In this document: piece by piece, positions 40,647 to 61,092 of the stretch
Layout: each line of letters starts with the position of its first letter
How positions within the stretch are numbered: position 1 is the stretch's first letter
Assembly (NCBI GenBank): GCA_009760855.2
Contig: WPIO01000018.1
Span: 4,247,001 to 4,311,000 of the forward strand
DNA from: Cristatella mucedo
Taxonomy: Eukaryota; Bryozoa; Phylactolaemata; Cristatellidae
Direction: 5' to 3'
DNA: 64,000 bases
Made by a program: the position numbers and the translations under genes
Notes under the pieces: generated by a model
What the model was told of the DNA's origin: nothing
The model's database searches: none
The model's input: the letters and a program-made list of their open reading frames with translations, nothing else

Positions 40647-41060
40647 TTTGGCCTAGCGGTTAAGGCGCTCACCTTTAATGAGCGAGGTCAAGGTGACTGC
40701 ATTTGATGACCGAGGTCGTGGGCTCGAGCGCTGTGGCCAGGGGCGGAGCCCGGGGGCGGCGGGCAATAATAATAATAATAATAATAGTGCACTTGATAAA
40801 GCGCCCTCAGAGAACTCAATCTCTTTCTAGGCGCTTTACATTTGCTGCAAAGGCAATTGCCCCTTACCTCATGGAAAGAGGGAACCTACCCGTATCTCCT
40901 GTATATACCTATCTGTATATCCTGGCCCAAGGCACAGGAGCACCTTGTACCTTGCCCCATCCGACCTGAAAATCCTGGCTTCGCCCCTGACTGCGGCATG
41001 TGAATTGCCTGAATAAAAATTAAGTTGTCATAGATTGCTATGCAAATAAATTTTATTTAT
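40647..41060 (+). mobile_element. SINE family 2 split by LINE A
   Basis: The head (GGTTTGGCCTAGCGGTTAAG, GAGGTCGTGGGCTCGAGC) spans 40647-40740. The tail (GAATTGCCTGAATAAAAATT, ATGCAAATAAATTT) lies at 40990-41060. Between them is an antisense LINE A end. Confidence 0.7.
40766..40860 (-). mobile_element. LINE A tail, antisense
   Basis: Inverted (ATT)n, TGCACTTGATAAAGCGCCCT, CTTTCTAGGCGCTTTACATT. Sequence to about 40980 may belong to the same insertion. Confidence 0.88.
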
Positions 41061-41064
41061 TTAT

Positions 41065-41590
41065 TTGCAGGAGGTTGCTGTCGTGAGTTTCTGCACGAGC
41101 AACTAATTTTAACGCCCCTCGCACTAGACGCCACGCCGACTGTGTTTAATGGCACTTATCGCCTGGGCCTGAGTTCAGTAGTAACTTGACCGCGCGAATA
41201 GAATATGCATCTGTGAAAATAAGATACTGCAAACGCTTTTCAAAATTCCTGCTGCAGGTTACGAGAAATTCATGCAAAGACTGCTTCAAGCTCACCCACC
41301 CAGCGTGAAAAATCTTAATTTTTGACCTTTGAGGTTCGCTGAAGTCCCGGTAAATATCCGTACTGTACTTACTTTAGAGTTACCCTGGTTGTACCTCAGG
41401 AAAACTTTATCGCGACACGCTACAGCCACTGGCGTAGAGGCACAGCGATGGTGTTTTTTGACCTGAGCGACGAGTCTTCTGATCCTGCAAATGCGCGCGG
41501 TGTGGCCGAGTCGTGCCACATTTTTGCTTTCGCAGACACCGGCCGGCAGGCAGAATCCGACTGTGTCCGACGGAGGAGCGCTGCACTGAC
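41065..41590. other. Intergenic 3' of the Cys-rich gene
   Basis: No recognised element; would contain the 3' UTR of the Cys-rich gene. Confidence 0.4.
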
Positions 41591-41597
41591 GAGTCAG

Positions 41598-42161
41598 TCA
41601 GTCTGGCGACCAATCGTCGCTCTGCGATCGTGCGCTGCACAGCACGCCCACTAGCGAGCTCAAGACCGCTCCGGCGAGCGCGAAACAGACGCTGCACGCC
41701 GGCGGCGGCGGACCGGCGTCGCCCGGGAAGCAGGAAATGCAAGCGCTCTTTCCGCCGACGTCGTAGCACGACCTGCTGTATCCCTGATAGGCCAGAGTGC
41801 ACGTCAGATTCTGCGCAACTCCCGCGTACTGGTAGACAACGTCGGAGCAGCCTTGGTAAACCGACAGCTTCACTTCGACGTTCCAGCAGCCCGCCGACTC
41901 GGCGCATCGGATTTCGCCGAGCTCCAGTCCGTCGACGGTGCGGTCGCACGCCACCTGGCGGCCATCCGTGGGCCTGCACCGCAGTCGCTGCGGATCCAGC
42001 GTGTAGCCCTCGGCGCAGCTGCACCGGTCTCTGTACAGGCAGTCGTAGCCCGCGATCGAGCTGCAATCGAAGTCGGAGCAGCGACTTTTAAGGATGGCCG
42101 CACAGCCGCCGTCCGACAGCTCTTCGCCCGCCTCGCATTCAGTGAGAGCGGGAGCGTTGGC
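41598..42161 (-). CDS. Last exon of a Cys-rich, EGF-like surface protein
   Basis: Open for 187 residues after a good acceptor (TTCGTCCTAG) and ending in TGA. The translation has about 20 cysteines. An EGF-like pattern ends CSCAEGYTLDPQRLRC (CxCxxGY...C), followed by CRPTDGRQVACDRT. A second Cys-rich block holds CWNVEVKLSVYQGC, an NLT glycosylation site and SCYDVGGKSACISC. Near the C-terminus is a PPPPAC linker and the hydrophobic stretch ALAGAVLSSLVGVL with only a short polar tail, so the protein is probably GPI-linked or single-pass. Base composition is GC-rich, like the exons of the two conserved genes. I do not recognise the family. It lies between ADSL and ERI1 and is divergent from ERI1. 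Confidence 0.55.
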   Translation of the reverse strand, partial: ANAPALTECEAGEELSDGGCAAILKSRCSDFDCSSIAGYDCLYRDRCSCAEGYTLDPQRLRCRPTDGRQVACDRTVDGLELGEIRCAESAGCWNVEVKLSVYQGCSDVVYQYAGVAQNLTCTLAYQGYSRSCYDVGGKSACISCFPGDAGPPPPACSVCFALAGAVLSSLVGVLCSARSQSDDWSPD

Positions 42162-42449
42162 CTAGGACGAACGAATGCCGCCGCCGCCGCGAGGATGAGG
42201 CGGCGGCATTCGGCGGCGGGTGTACCGACCGCACGCTCTCGCGGTAGACTCAATCTAGAGGCGACATCGTGGCCGCTCACAACTAGGCGCTCACCAAGAT
42301 CGGGGCCACCGTCGCTAGTAATAGGCTCCAAAACTCTTCGGTCAAATTCATGAATGGCGGCCGGCGTGCGAGCGGTCAGTAGCGGTTCGCCAATTCGGCG
42401 GCGGCCAGCGAACGGAAGTGCCGAGGCCACCGGCGTCCGCCGCTCGGAG

Positions 42450-42602
42450 CGGTGCGGAGACGCACCGATAGACGCGCGGCTGCTGGTCTAAGCACTCAGC
42501 TGCGACGAGACGGGACGCCCGGCCCGCATTCATCGCCTGCTGCTTGCAGTCCGATTGAAAAGCGAGCGAGAACAGTGTAAGAGCAGCCGGAAGAAACTCC
42601 AT
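42450..42602 (-). CDS. Possible signal-peptide exon of the Cys-rich gene
   Basis: An ATG at 42602 opens MEFLPAALTLFSLAFQ, a good secretion signal, followed by DCKQQAMNAGRA, ECLDQQPRVYRC. It is on the same strand and about 300 bases upstream of the Cys-rich last exon. The best donor (GTGCGT near 42462) leaves two bases, which does not match the phase-0 acceptor at 42162. Either the donor is different, an exon is missing, or the two are unrelated. The end is approximate. Confidence 0.33.
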
Positions 42603-42715
42603 GCCGACCAGTGCGCCACTAGCGATTTCGTTTCGGTCAGCGGTCCTGTGTTTTTTGGCCCATTTGTCGGTAGCTACAAAGCACACAGTGCTTAAGGATG
42701 GAGGAACCAATGCTG

Positions 42716-42860
42716 AGCTGGTTTGGCGCAGCGGTTGAAATGTTCGCCCCGACCAAGGTCTGGCTGCGGTCGCCGGCTCGAAGCCCCGAGACGTATGAGA
42801 AGCGCCTGAATAGAGACTAGGTTCTCTTAGGGCGCAATACAAATGAATTTTATTTATTTA
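42716..42860 (+). mobile_element. SINE family 2 copy
   Basis: GCTGGTTTGGCGCAGCGGTT, GCGGTCGCCGGCTCGAAGCC, AAGCGCCTGAATAGAGACTA and AATACAAATGAATTTTATTT. Confidence 0.88.
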
Positions 42861-42864
42861 TAGT

Positions 42865-43555
42865 TATTTTTTAATTGAGCTGTGGACTGCCGCGGCGCTC
42901 CAAGAGCATAAATGTATATCTCTTCCTTTACAGGAAGAGAACAGCCCATTAGCGATGGATGGCACGGCACCGGGCCCAGTCTCGAGCTGTGTTAATGCAC
43001 AACTGAAAAGTTTCTTCACTGGTGCAGAATAGGCACTCGGAAAAAACCATGCGATAAACGTTCGCTTGTTTGGCCTATACTCAGCTGGGCTATCAGTCCG
43101 CAGTCGTATTGCAATATCACGCAGTACCTCTTATGATATCAAGCTGAACAAATTAATGTTGGCAATTTAAACGGAAGTTTCGCTTGCAATATCTTTTTTA
43201 AATAAAAATTAAGCTGCCTCGCTTTAAATTACTTAGAGTTCAAGTGATAGTAGCTGAAGAAAAGTGTTAAATTCGCCTGAATGTTCGTCAGTTCCCGAGT
43301 GGCCTTTACGGTGCTCGGGTGACCGGTTCTTTCTCGCCGAATGCGACAAAAATGGTACTTCGCTGGAACTGAACTAGACCCTGCTTCAGATGACCGGATG
43401 GCCACGTGCCGATGGCCGCGTGGCAAGCGAATACCTGAGCGAAAACTATTGAACTAAGCAGCGGACAATGATAACGGTAACAATAGCATGCACAATTGCA
43501 GTAGCACGCATAGGCATACGCAGGAAAATTCACTCGAATGGAGCAAATGCAGTGA
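42865..43555. other. Intergenic, no feature recognised
   Basis: AT-rich near 43110-43250, otherwise unremarkable. Confidence 0.45.
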
Positions 43556-43559
43556 GGAA

Positions 43560-43770
43560 CGTGTGCGTTGTTCGCTTCATTTCAAATTTCGTCAAATCCA
43601 TATAAGCTAAATTGTGAAATAATCCAGCAGCGAGTTCCATTCTCTGGGAGCATACGAGCTGATAGCGCGCTCTTCAAAGGATTCGAGGATACGGAGTTAC
43701 GGCATAGCGCGAGACGACTTGAGTCAGAATAGTGGGCGGTGTGATTTGAAGCCTGGTAGGTAAAGAGCAA
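43560..43770 (-). mobile_element. LINE A ORF-end fragment, antisense
   Basis: TCATTTCAAATTTCGTCAAA, CTGGGAGCATACGAGCTGAT, TCAAAGGATTCGAGG, GTCAGAATAGTGGGCGGT; inverted match to the LINE A end of ORF. Confidence 0.7.
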
Positions 43771-44193
43771 AGGTTAGCTGATTCGCAGCCTCGTCAAAAT
43801 CTCTCCTAATTAAAGCGAAATAATTGCGCCGCGTGGCAACATGGCGCATTTCCTTCAAGCGGCACGAGGGCGCAGCGTAGTCCTCCGTGACGGAACTACT
43901 ATGACTCAGCAAAGCGAGTCCGCAGACTGCTCGTAGAGGCAGGAGTGTCTCGGCGGCTTGCAGTCGCCAATAAATTATTGCCCACTGCGGCGCTCGGTAT
44001 GTAGGTCGGACTCCGCTTGCTCGTAACTACGGTGGCTTGAAGACCCGGGGCCTCACTTGGACGAAGGTTTATCCCACATTCGCCTCTTGCAAAGGGAATC
44101 ACACACTATTGCAGAAAATTACTACGCAGACAGAGAGGCTTGCCCACGATTAAGCTAGGGCCGAGCCCTGAATTTTTTGTAATATTGTATTAC

Positions 44194-44196
44194 ATA

Positions 44197-44265
<69 letters not shown>
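44194..44265. repeat. (CA)n(TA)n compound microsatellite
   Basis: CA run to about 44239, then TA run. Confidence 0.97.
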
Positions 44266-44269
<4 letters not shown>

Positions 44270-44817
44270 GTAGATATAGCGGTCAATTGTAGGAGAGACG
44301 AAGAAGAGTTCGCAGGCAGCTGGTCGTGCACGGCGCCGACACCAGGCCCAGTGGGAGCGGGACGTGGCCCTTGCTCACGCTCTAACTTGGATTGGAGCAA
44401 ACTTTTCTCAAAAGCTTTGTCCAAATTGTTGGTAGAGGAAGAACCTAGTCTTACTCGGAATATTTTTAGATCTGACCGTCAAAATGGGCTCGGCCAACGT
44501 ACAGCCTAGGTAGATTAAAAATAAGCGCACGTCGCACGTGTGGTGAATTTCGACCCCCCCCCGCAGTTTCGTGTCGTTTCAGAGCGGCGACGTCTGTAAG
44601 TCGGCGAGAGACTCTCTGTTTGCTCAGACTTACACGCACGGCACGTAATTGGAGAAGCATTCGCGTGTGCAGTGCTGGCAAATCAGAACATCGGCATCCA
44701 CTGGCTTTGTCTGGCCACGCCTCTGATGCAAGGCTCTCCGTGGCGTCTTGCTAGGCCCATCTTCTTTGAGCACACGTCAAATCTTTTCGGAGGGGCGGAA
44801 GCACCGCCTACCGATCT

Positions 44818-44965
44818 TAGCTTAGGGGTAAGGTTTTCACACTACACGACCGACGTCGCGACCTGAAGTCCCTCCGCAGGCAGCTCTTTATCGCCAGCTG
44901 CAAGCGGTAATATTAGTCACCTTGGCTCGCCTGCTGCTTTATAAATGAGGCTGCTAACTCAGCCA
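44818..44965 (+). mobile_element. SINE family 1, diverged
   Basis: GCTTAGGGGTAAGG, CCGCAGGCAGCTCTTTATCG, CTGCAAGCGGTAAT, and end GGCTGCTAACTCAGC. Confidence 0.65.
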
Positions 44966-44969
44966 AAAA

Positions 44970-45290
44970 ATCTCGTTTTTATGTCTACTCATAGTGAATG
45001 TTTCACCCTACCATCGTCATATCTCGTAGTCAGTCGTTTCATTCGCTACGTCAGAGCAACGGTGCCACGACTACCATTGCTAATTTTGGCGAGTTACTCA
45101 TCAGGTCTCATCAATTCGTTAAAGCTAGGCCTACACTGTCTCTGCCGTTGGTGTTATCGTGATTGTCTAATAAACTGCATAATCTTATAAGTAATTGGAA
45201 GATATCCTCTTTTCCGACATAACAGTCTGATGAAATCAGCACACACGTCAGCTTCATAAGAGACTTCGTAGATATAATAATAAGAGTAAT
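44970..45290. other. No feature recognised
   Basis: Unique-looking sequence. Confidence 0.45.
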
Positions 45291-45294
45291 AAGT

Positions 45295-45375
45295 TGTTTG
45301 CACAATACACTAAGAGAACGAAATACCTATCCTGGCGCTTTACAGCTTGCCGTAAGGTAAGTATGATTCTCAAGG
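45295..45375 (-). mobile_element. LINE A or SINE 2 tail, antisense, degenerate
   Basis: ACACTAAGAGAACGAAATAC and TCCTGGCGCTTTACAGCTTG match the inverted shared tail. Confidence 0.5.
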
Positions 45376-45714
45376 TAAGTCTCGATGAGCCGTTTTGCGC
45401 AACGAGAAACTTGCATTACACACCTATCTGCTGCTAGCAGCTAGATTCCTCACAGCTGCACCAGTTCAAGAATTATTGTGGTCGCATGGAAATCGAAGGT
45501 TTTCTCGTTCAGCGCATGGGAAACTGAACGACAATGAGCACAAATTGCATGGAATATGAAGCGTGAAACCAAATTATGGCTTACGTACAAACCTAAGTGT
45601 GAACGATATCTTGCTGGTGTCTCTCCGGCAGCATTGTCAGCACTGTTTGTAGCGGACGTAGCTGCAATAATAAAGCGCAGCAGCATGGTGTTTTCTTACA
45701 GCGCTTTGAAATAT

Positions 45715-45800
45715 ATGTATTTAATAATAATACATTTGGATAGCGCCCTCGGGGTTCTGAATCTTTCTCTAGATTCGGGGTTCGTACGCGCCGTACGTAA
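45715..45800 (-). mobile_element. LINE A tail, antisense
   Basis: TAATAATAATACATTTGGAT, AGCGCCCTCGGGGTTCTGAA. Confidence 0.65.
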
Positions 45801-45804
45801 AACC

Positions 45805-46568
45805 GGCTGACGGATAAGCTATATAAATATATCTTCAAACAACACGGGTGAAATGAAAGTCTTCGTTCGCCGGCGTTCAAGATCCACACATAGCCCTGCC
45901 TCACCGATTCCTCAGTATTGCGGAAAAAAGCTTTCGAGGTGTTTGGAGTTGATTGGGTTGAACTTCGGGGCTGATTACTCCGTTGCACTGCTGTTCGGCA
46001 AATCCTTACTCGGAGAGAAAAGTACGGCAAAAACACTAAAGTGCATGCATTCATAATAAGCTGACCTGCCTCCATGCCGAAGCCTGTCGAAAGTCTTCGG
46101 ACATAGATCCGTAGGATATGACTCCACACTTAATCAGAGTAGCACTAAGCAGTGACGTCCTAATAATTCAGTACAGTCGTAAGATATTGCGCTATCTTAA
46201 TCTTTTTCACACACTTCTAAGCAAACTTAAGGAGACGTGGACGCCGTCAGTGCCATTCGCGCCACGCCATCGCCTCTCGTTTCGTCGACGGCTCTTTTAA
46301 AGACGGCTGTTTCCCGACTTCCGGTACATACGTGCTCACCCGAGTGCCATACAGTTGTCGAGGAAAAACTCCGTCAGTGCCCAGGAGAACAGGAGGCAGC
46401 GTCTCATTTGATTGAAAATCAATACTTCCAAAAAGGCATGAGATTGAATTATAGCATCGCAGGAACCTCGACCGAGATCCTCTGTCAGCTTCAACGTTAA
46501 AGAACGGTAGTACCGGATGTGTATCGACGACCTTGGCCGAGATCTGTCGGTTTGCTGAAGTCGCGGGA
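45805..46568. other. 5' flank of ERI1
   Basis: No recognised repeat. It would contain the ERI1 promoter; no TATA box or other motif is convincing. Confidence 0.35.
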
Positions 46569-57431
<10,863 letters not shown>

Positions 57432-58840
57432 GCCTTGTCGTAGGTGCAGCGGCAGCAGCGGCAGAGCTCTTGCACCGCCCTGATTCGGCAGTGGTGCAGC
57501 GTGCTCGTCGCCGCTAGCTGCCAGGCGATGACTGATGCCGGCTGAAACGCGGCGATCGTTGCCAGAGCGGCCACGTGCTGGCGACGTGGCTCGTGATTAA
57601 GGTCGGGCTCGGGCCTCCATTCGTCCCCCGACACTTCCTGACTGCTGCAGCTGCACTCGCCGCCGCCAGGCTGGACGTGCGTGGCGCAGCCGTCGTTTTT
57701 TGTCTTCTGTTTTTGCATGTCAGTCGGTGTTCACACCGAGTGCTTAAGTCGTTCAGGTGCTTTCATTTCGTCCAGCCGAAGTGTGCGCTTCGTGCGTGCG
57801 CTACGCGGGCTACACGGTCGTGCCCGATCGGGCTGCGTCTGGTGCTTGGCACCCTGTCCGGTCGATTTACTGCTGGCTGGGCGGCGGTGGCACGTGTTCG
57901 TGCCGAAGCCTCGCATTCAGTGCTGCTTGCCTTCTCTGCTGGATGCAACTGACGTGCCGTTGCCGCTCGTCGGCTTAGCCGACAGCGCTACGCCGTGCAT
58001 GCACTGCTTCGCAGTCTGGTGTCACTGTTCTACTTGGAAAAGAAACAGGCCGGCAGCCACCATCTGCCAGAGCTAGAGCCGTTTCTCTCCGATGCTGATG
58101 GTTTATTGCTGTTGCATTCAATAACGTCGTCTGCTTGGCCGGGTTCGGGGGGGGGGAGGAGGAGGGCAAAGAGAGAAGCAATGGAAGCAGCTGAGGCTGC
58201 TGGGTAGCCCGAAGCCTGCTGGTGAGCCTGCTCCGTATCTACTCGCAGCAAGGCATATAATGCTTTGCCTTTCGGAGAGGCTCGCGACCAAGCTAAGCGA
58301 AATCAGCCGTTCTCTTTCGCACGCCTTGCTGCTATTGTTTAAAGGGGCATTGGCTGGGGCGGTGGGCTGCATTGGCATTTGCTGTAATTGTAGCTGTTGC
58401 TTGCATTTTTGCCAAGTTGCTGCCCGGACATGCTTCCTGCCCCTCCTTTGCTGCAGAAAACGAATAGTGGAGAACTGGTAACCGGTCCTCAAAGCTTCGT
58501 TCACGTAGGCAAACGTTCGTCTGAGTTTCATTTAAGCTGGCTGGCCATCCGGACCTCTGTGCTTCCGGTAGCCGTTAAGCTTGTAGAGAGTGCCCAAAGG
58601 GATCGCCTCCATCTGAGCCAAAGCTGGCATCCATAGTGGCTGCCTTGTGGCTGGCTTGGCGATGTCATGGAAACGGCTGTTCAATAAGCCCAGAGCGATA
58701 TGCATCGAAAGTCTTGCTCCCTCGCGCTTTCGGCTTCATGCTACCGATCTGCTCCTGCTCTTCAACCTGACTGACTGGCCTCTCGACTTGATCGACTAGC
58801 TTGGAATTCGTACAGCTCTGCAGTGTGAGACAGTGTGGGC
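57432..58840. other. 3' flank of ERI1
   Basis: Would contain the ERI1 3' UTR. GC-rich to about 58000. No canonical polyadenylation signal, gene or repeat recognised; a G9 run near 58147. Confidence 0.4.
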
Positions 58841-59334
58841 CTTCAAAAGAACGAATCGGCGAGTCGCATGAGCGGCTGCCCTTGAACTCGGGTAGCCTCT
58901 CCGTGGAAGCTCGGTAGCCACCCGGAAAGGTCTATCGCACCTCCACGAGGTGGAGGGCTCCGAGAGCTAGGTGCCCCTTTTTGAGAGCTTTGTCCACCTA
59001 CTAGCCCACATCCACTCGATTCGAACGCTCCCTTCGGCAGCAATGTGAGATTGTCTGACCCAGCAGGAATTGGGGAGTGGCTAAAGGAGGTCGCTTTTTG
59101 AAGCACCGACGTCCTGGTGGCGGCACGTGTCCAAAGAGCTCTCGCTAACTACCGACCTAGCTGCAAACTAGTGGCAGCCAGAGAGGGCAATGTGCATCAG
59201 CTGTCCTACACTTCCTGTTCGGCGGTCAACGGTCCCTGGCACACACCTCCCCCCCCCCCGTGTTCACTTTACTTCCTGATTCGGCTCGTCCTTGGGCATC
59301 ATTGCCCTGAATGTCATGCTTCTGTTGGCCGACA
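58841..59334. other. Intergenic, no feature recognised
   Basis: Unique-looking; poly-C run near 59251. Confidence 0.4.
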
Positions 59335-59485
59335 CTGTCACTCGCTCCCTTCCACAATTTTTACTCAAAGACAACTACTCTCCTGCTGCCGACTATGGCT
59401 CATTCTTTTCAGCTGTCCTGAGCTGCTGCGTCCATGCTACTTACTACCTCAACTGTTCCCCTGACTCTGCTATGCTCTCAATGTA
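59335..59485 (+). mobile_element. LINE B 3' fragment
   Basis: CTTCCACAATTTTTACTCAA, CTCCTGCTGCCGACTATGGC, CCCTGACTCTGCTATGCT. Confidence 0.85.
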
Positions 59486-59489
59486 AAGC

Positions 59490-59900
59490 AAGAGGCCTCG
59501 GCGCCTGCCAGTCGCTCAGCACAGCATTGCCAGTCAGTCTGGTGGCGGCTGAGCAAGCAAGGTCAGCTGTCAGCAGCAGACAGCTCTTGCACAGACTCGG
59601 CGTGGGAATCGAAGCTTGGAGCTCTTCGAAATTTAAAGGAATAAGGTAGATAGGACTATTTAGCAGGCAACCGTAGCCACTCTCAGGCACTGCCACTCGC
59701 GAGAGAGGTCGTACGTTCAGCGGGATGCCGAAAGTGACTGCGTCTCAGCTAGTTGATTTAAAAAATCTTGTGCCTAATTTCAGACTGTCTTGGACTGACA
59801 GCTCCTGAAACCTTACTGCCCAAACTTACACACCGTGTGTGCGACAGCCCCTCATAAAAGTAATAATACATATTTATAGTGCTCACAGAAACCTTAAATA
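59490..59900. other. Intergenic, no feature recognised
   Basis: No gene or clear repeat. Confidence 0.4.
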
Positions 59901-59902
59901 TA

Positions 59903-60062
59903 TATATATAATTTATTTGTATAGCACCCTAAGAGAACTTAATCTCGATTCTGGCGCTTTACATAATCCACAGGATTGGAGCCCACGACCTCGGGCATCA
60001 AATACATTCACCTTGCCCTTGGTCGGAGCTAGCACTTTAACCACTTGGCCAAACCAGCCCGG
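59903..60062 (-). mobile_element. SINE family 2, antisense
   Basis: TATATAATTTATTTGTATAG, CACCCTAAGAGAACTTAATC, GATTCTGGCGCTTTACATAA, inverted B box GGAGCCCACGACCTCG and inverted head ACCACTTGGCCAAACCAGCC. Confidence 0.88.
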
Positions 60063-60730
60063 CTTAATCTCTTTCTGGGCACTTTATCATGCACTGAAAA
60101 GGACACATGATCAAAAGTTTAGTGACAGCACTCACAAAGTCAACAAGCAAAGCATGGTTAGGGCAACATGCCCAGTATCGGCATGCAATTGGGTTAGTGG
60201 CAGCATGCAGTTTCATCACCTCTAAGTAAATACAGGAAAATCACGAGGATCCGCATGATTTTGCCCACCATTCAATTGCATTTCCCTTTGCAGCAAACGT
60301 AAAGCGCCTAGAGAGAGGTTGAGTTCTCTGAGGGTGCTTTATCAAGTGCATTTTTATTATTATACACCAAATGCTGTCAAAAACAAGTTCTTTTAGCTTA
60401 ATGTCAAGTCGAGGAAGATGTGTCGTCAGTCGGTATTGAGTTACAGATTCTGGGAGCATACAAACTACGGTCTCCAGAGGATGCGAAGTTCGTATGAGGT
60501 ATAGCTAAACGATTTGATTAAGAAAAGCAGGTGGCACAATGCCTAGCCTTTTGAGGGAGTAGTTCTGGTAGGCTGGAGCCAGAGAATGAAGGGACCTACA
60601 AGCGACTGACAGAACATAGTAAGTCGATACCCGGCTGACCTGGATGCCAGTGCAGGAAGGCTCAAAGTGGCGTGGTAACTGCAGGCCAATGGACCAGCAG
60701 GCTAAGAGTTGTTCAAGGCGAGATCAGTCA
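60062..60730 (-). mobile_element. LINE A 3' part, antisense, interrupted
   Basis: The tail side (CTTAATCTCTTTCTGGGCAC, GGCAACATGCCCAGTATCGG) spans 60062-60245. The ORF-end side (ACCAAATGCTGTCAAAAACA, TTCTGGGAGCATACAAACTA, GCTGGAGCCAGAGAATGAAG) resumes at 60365. Confidence 0.85.
60248..60362 (+). mobile_element. LINE A tail nested in an antisense LINE A
   Basis: CCACCATTCAATTGCATTTC, AAAGCGCCTAGAGAGAGG, GAGTTCTCTGAGGGTGCTTT and a short T-rich (ATT)n. Confidence 0.88.
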
Positions 60731-60734
60731 CACG

Positions 60735-61090
60735 TGGTTCGCAAATAACTAGCAAGTTGGTTAAATCATCGTTTAATCTGAGAAAGTTTGCTGCCATCAA
60801 TGTGCTGATGTCAGCAATACATTCTGCACATGAGTTGATAAAAGGGTTCGTCTAGCTAGAGATGAGAGCTAGAGATGAGCTGGGAGGGATCGAAACCAAT
60901 GTACAGCTGAGTGGCATAGAAGTGAACGCCTAGATTGTGTATGGCTATTTACCTGTTGTGGTCGAGACAGCAAACATTTCATATATTTTCACTCATGCGG
61001 TGCCCTCACGGCGATGTGCACAGGCCGACATCCATCGTGCCAATTCTCATTTCTCCCCTTGCCACACCCAGTCGTCATGGTAAATCCACT
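60735..61090. other. Intergenic, no feature recognised
   Basis: No clear gene or repeat. Confidence 0.4.
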
Positions 61091-61092
61091 TT

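Noticed and set aside
41870-42430. 186-codon minus-strand frame and 166-192-codon plus-strand frames
   Set aside because: Shadows of the GC-rich Cys-rich exon; their composition is Arg/Ala-rich without domains.
45593-46129. 178-codon open frame on the minus strand
   Set aside because: No recognisable motif, it overlaps an antisense LINE A tail region, and no splice or start context supports it.
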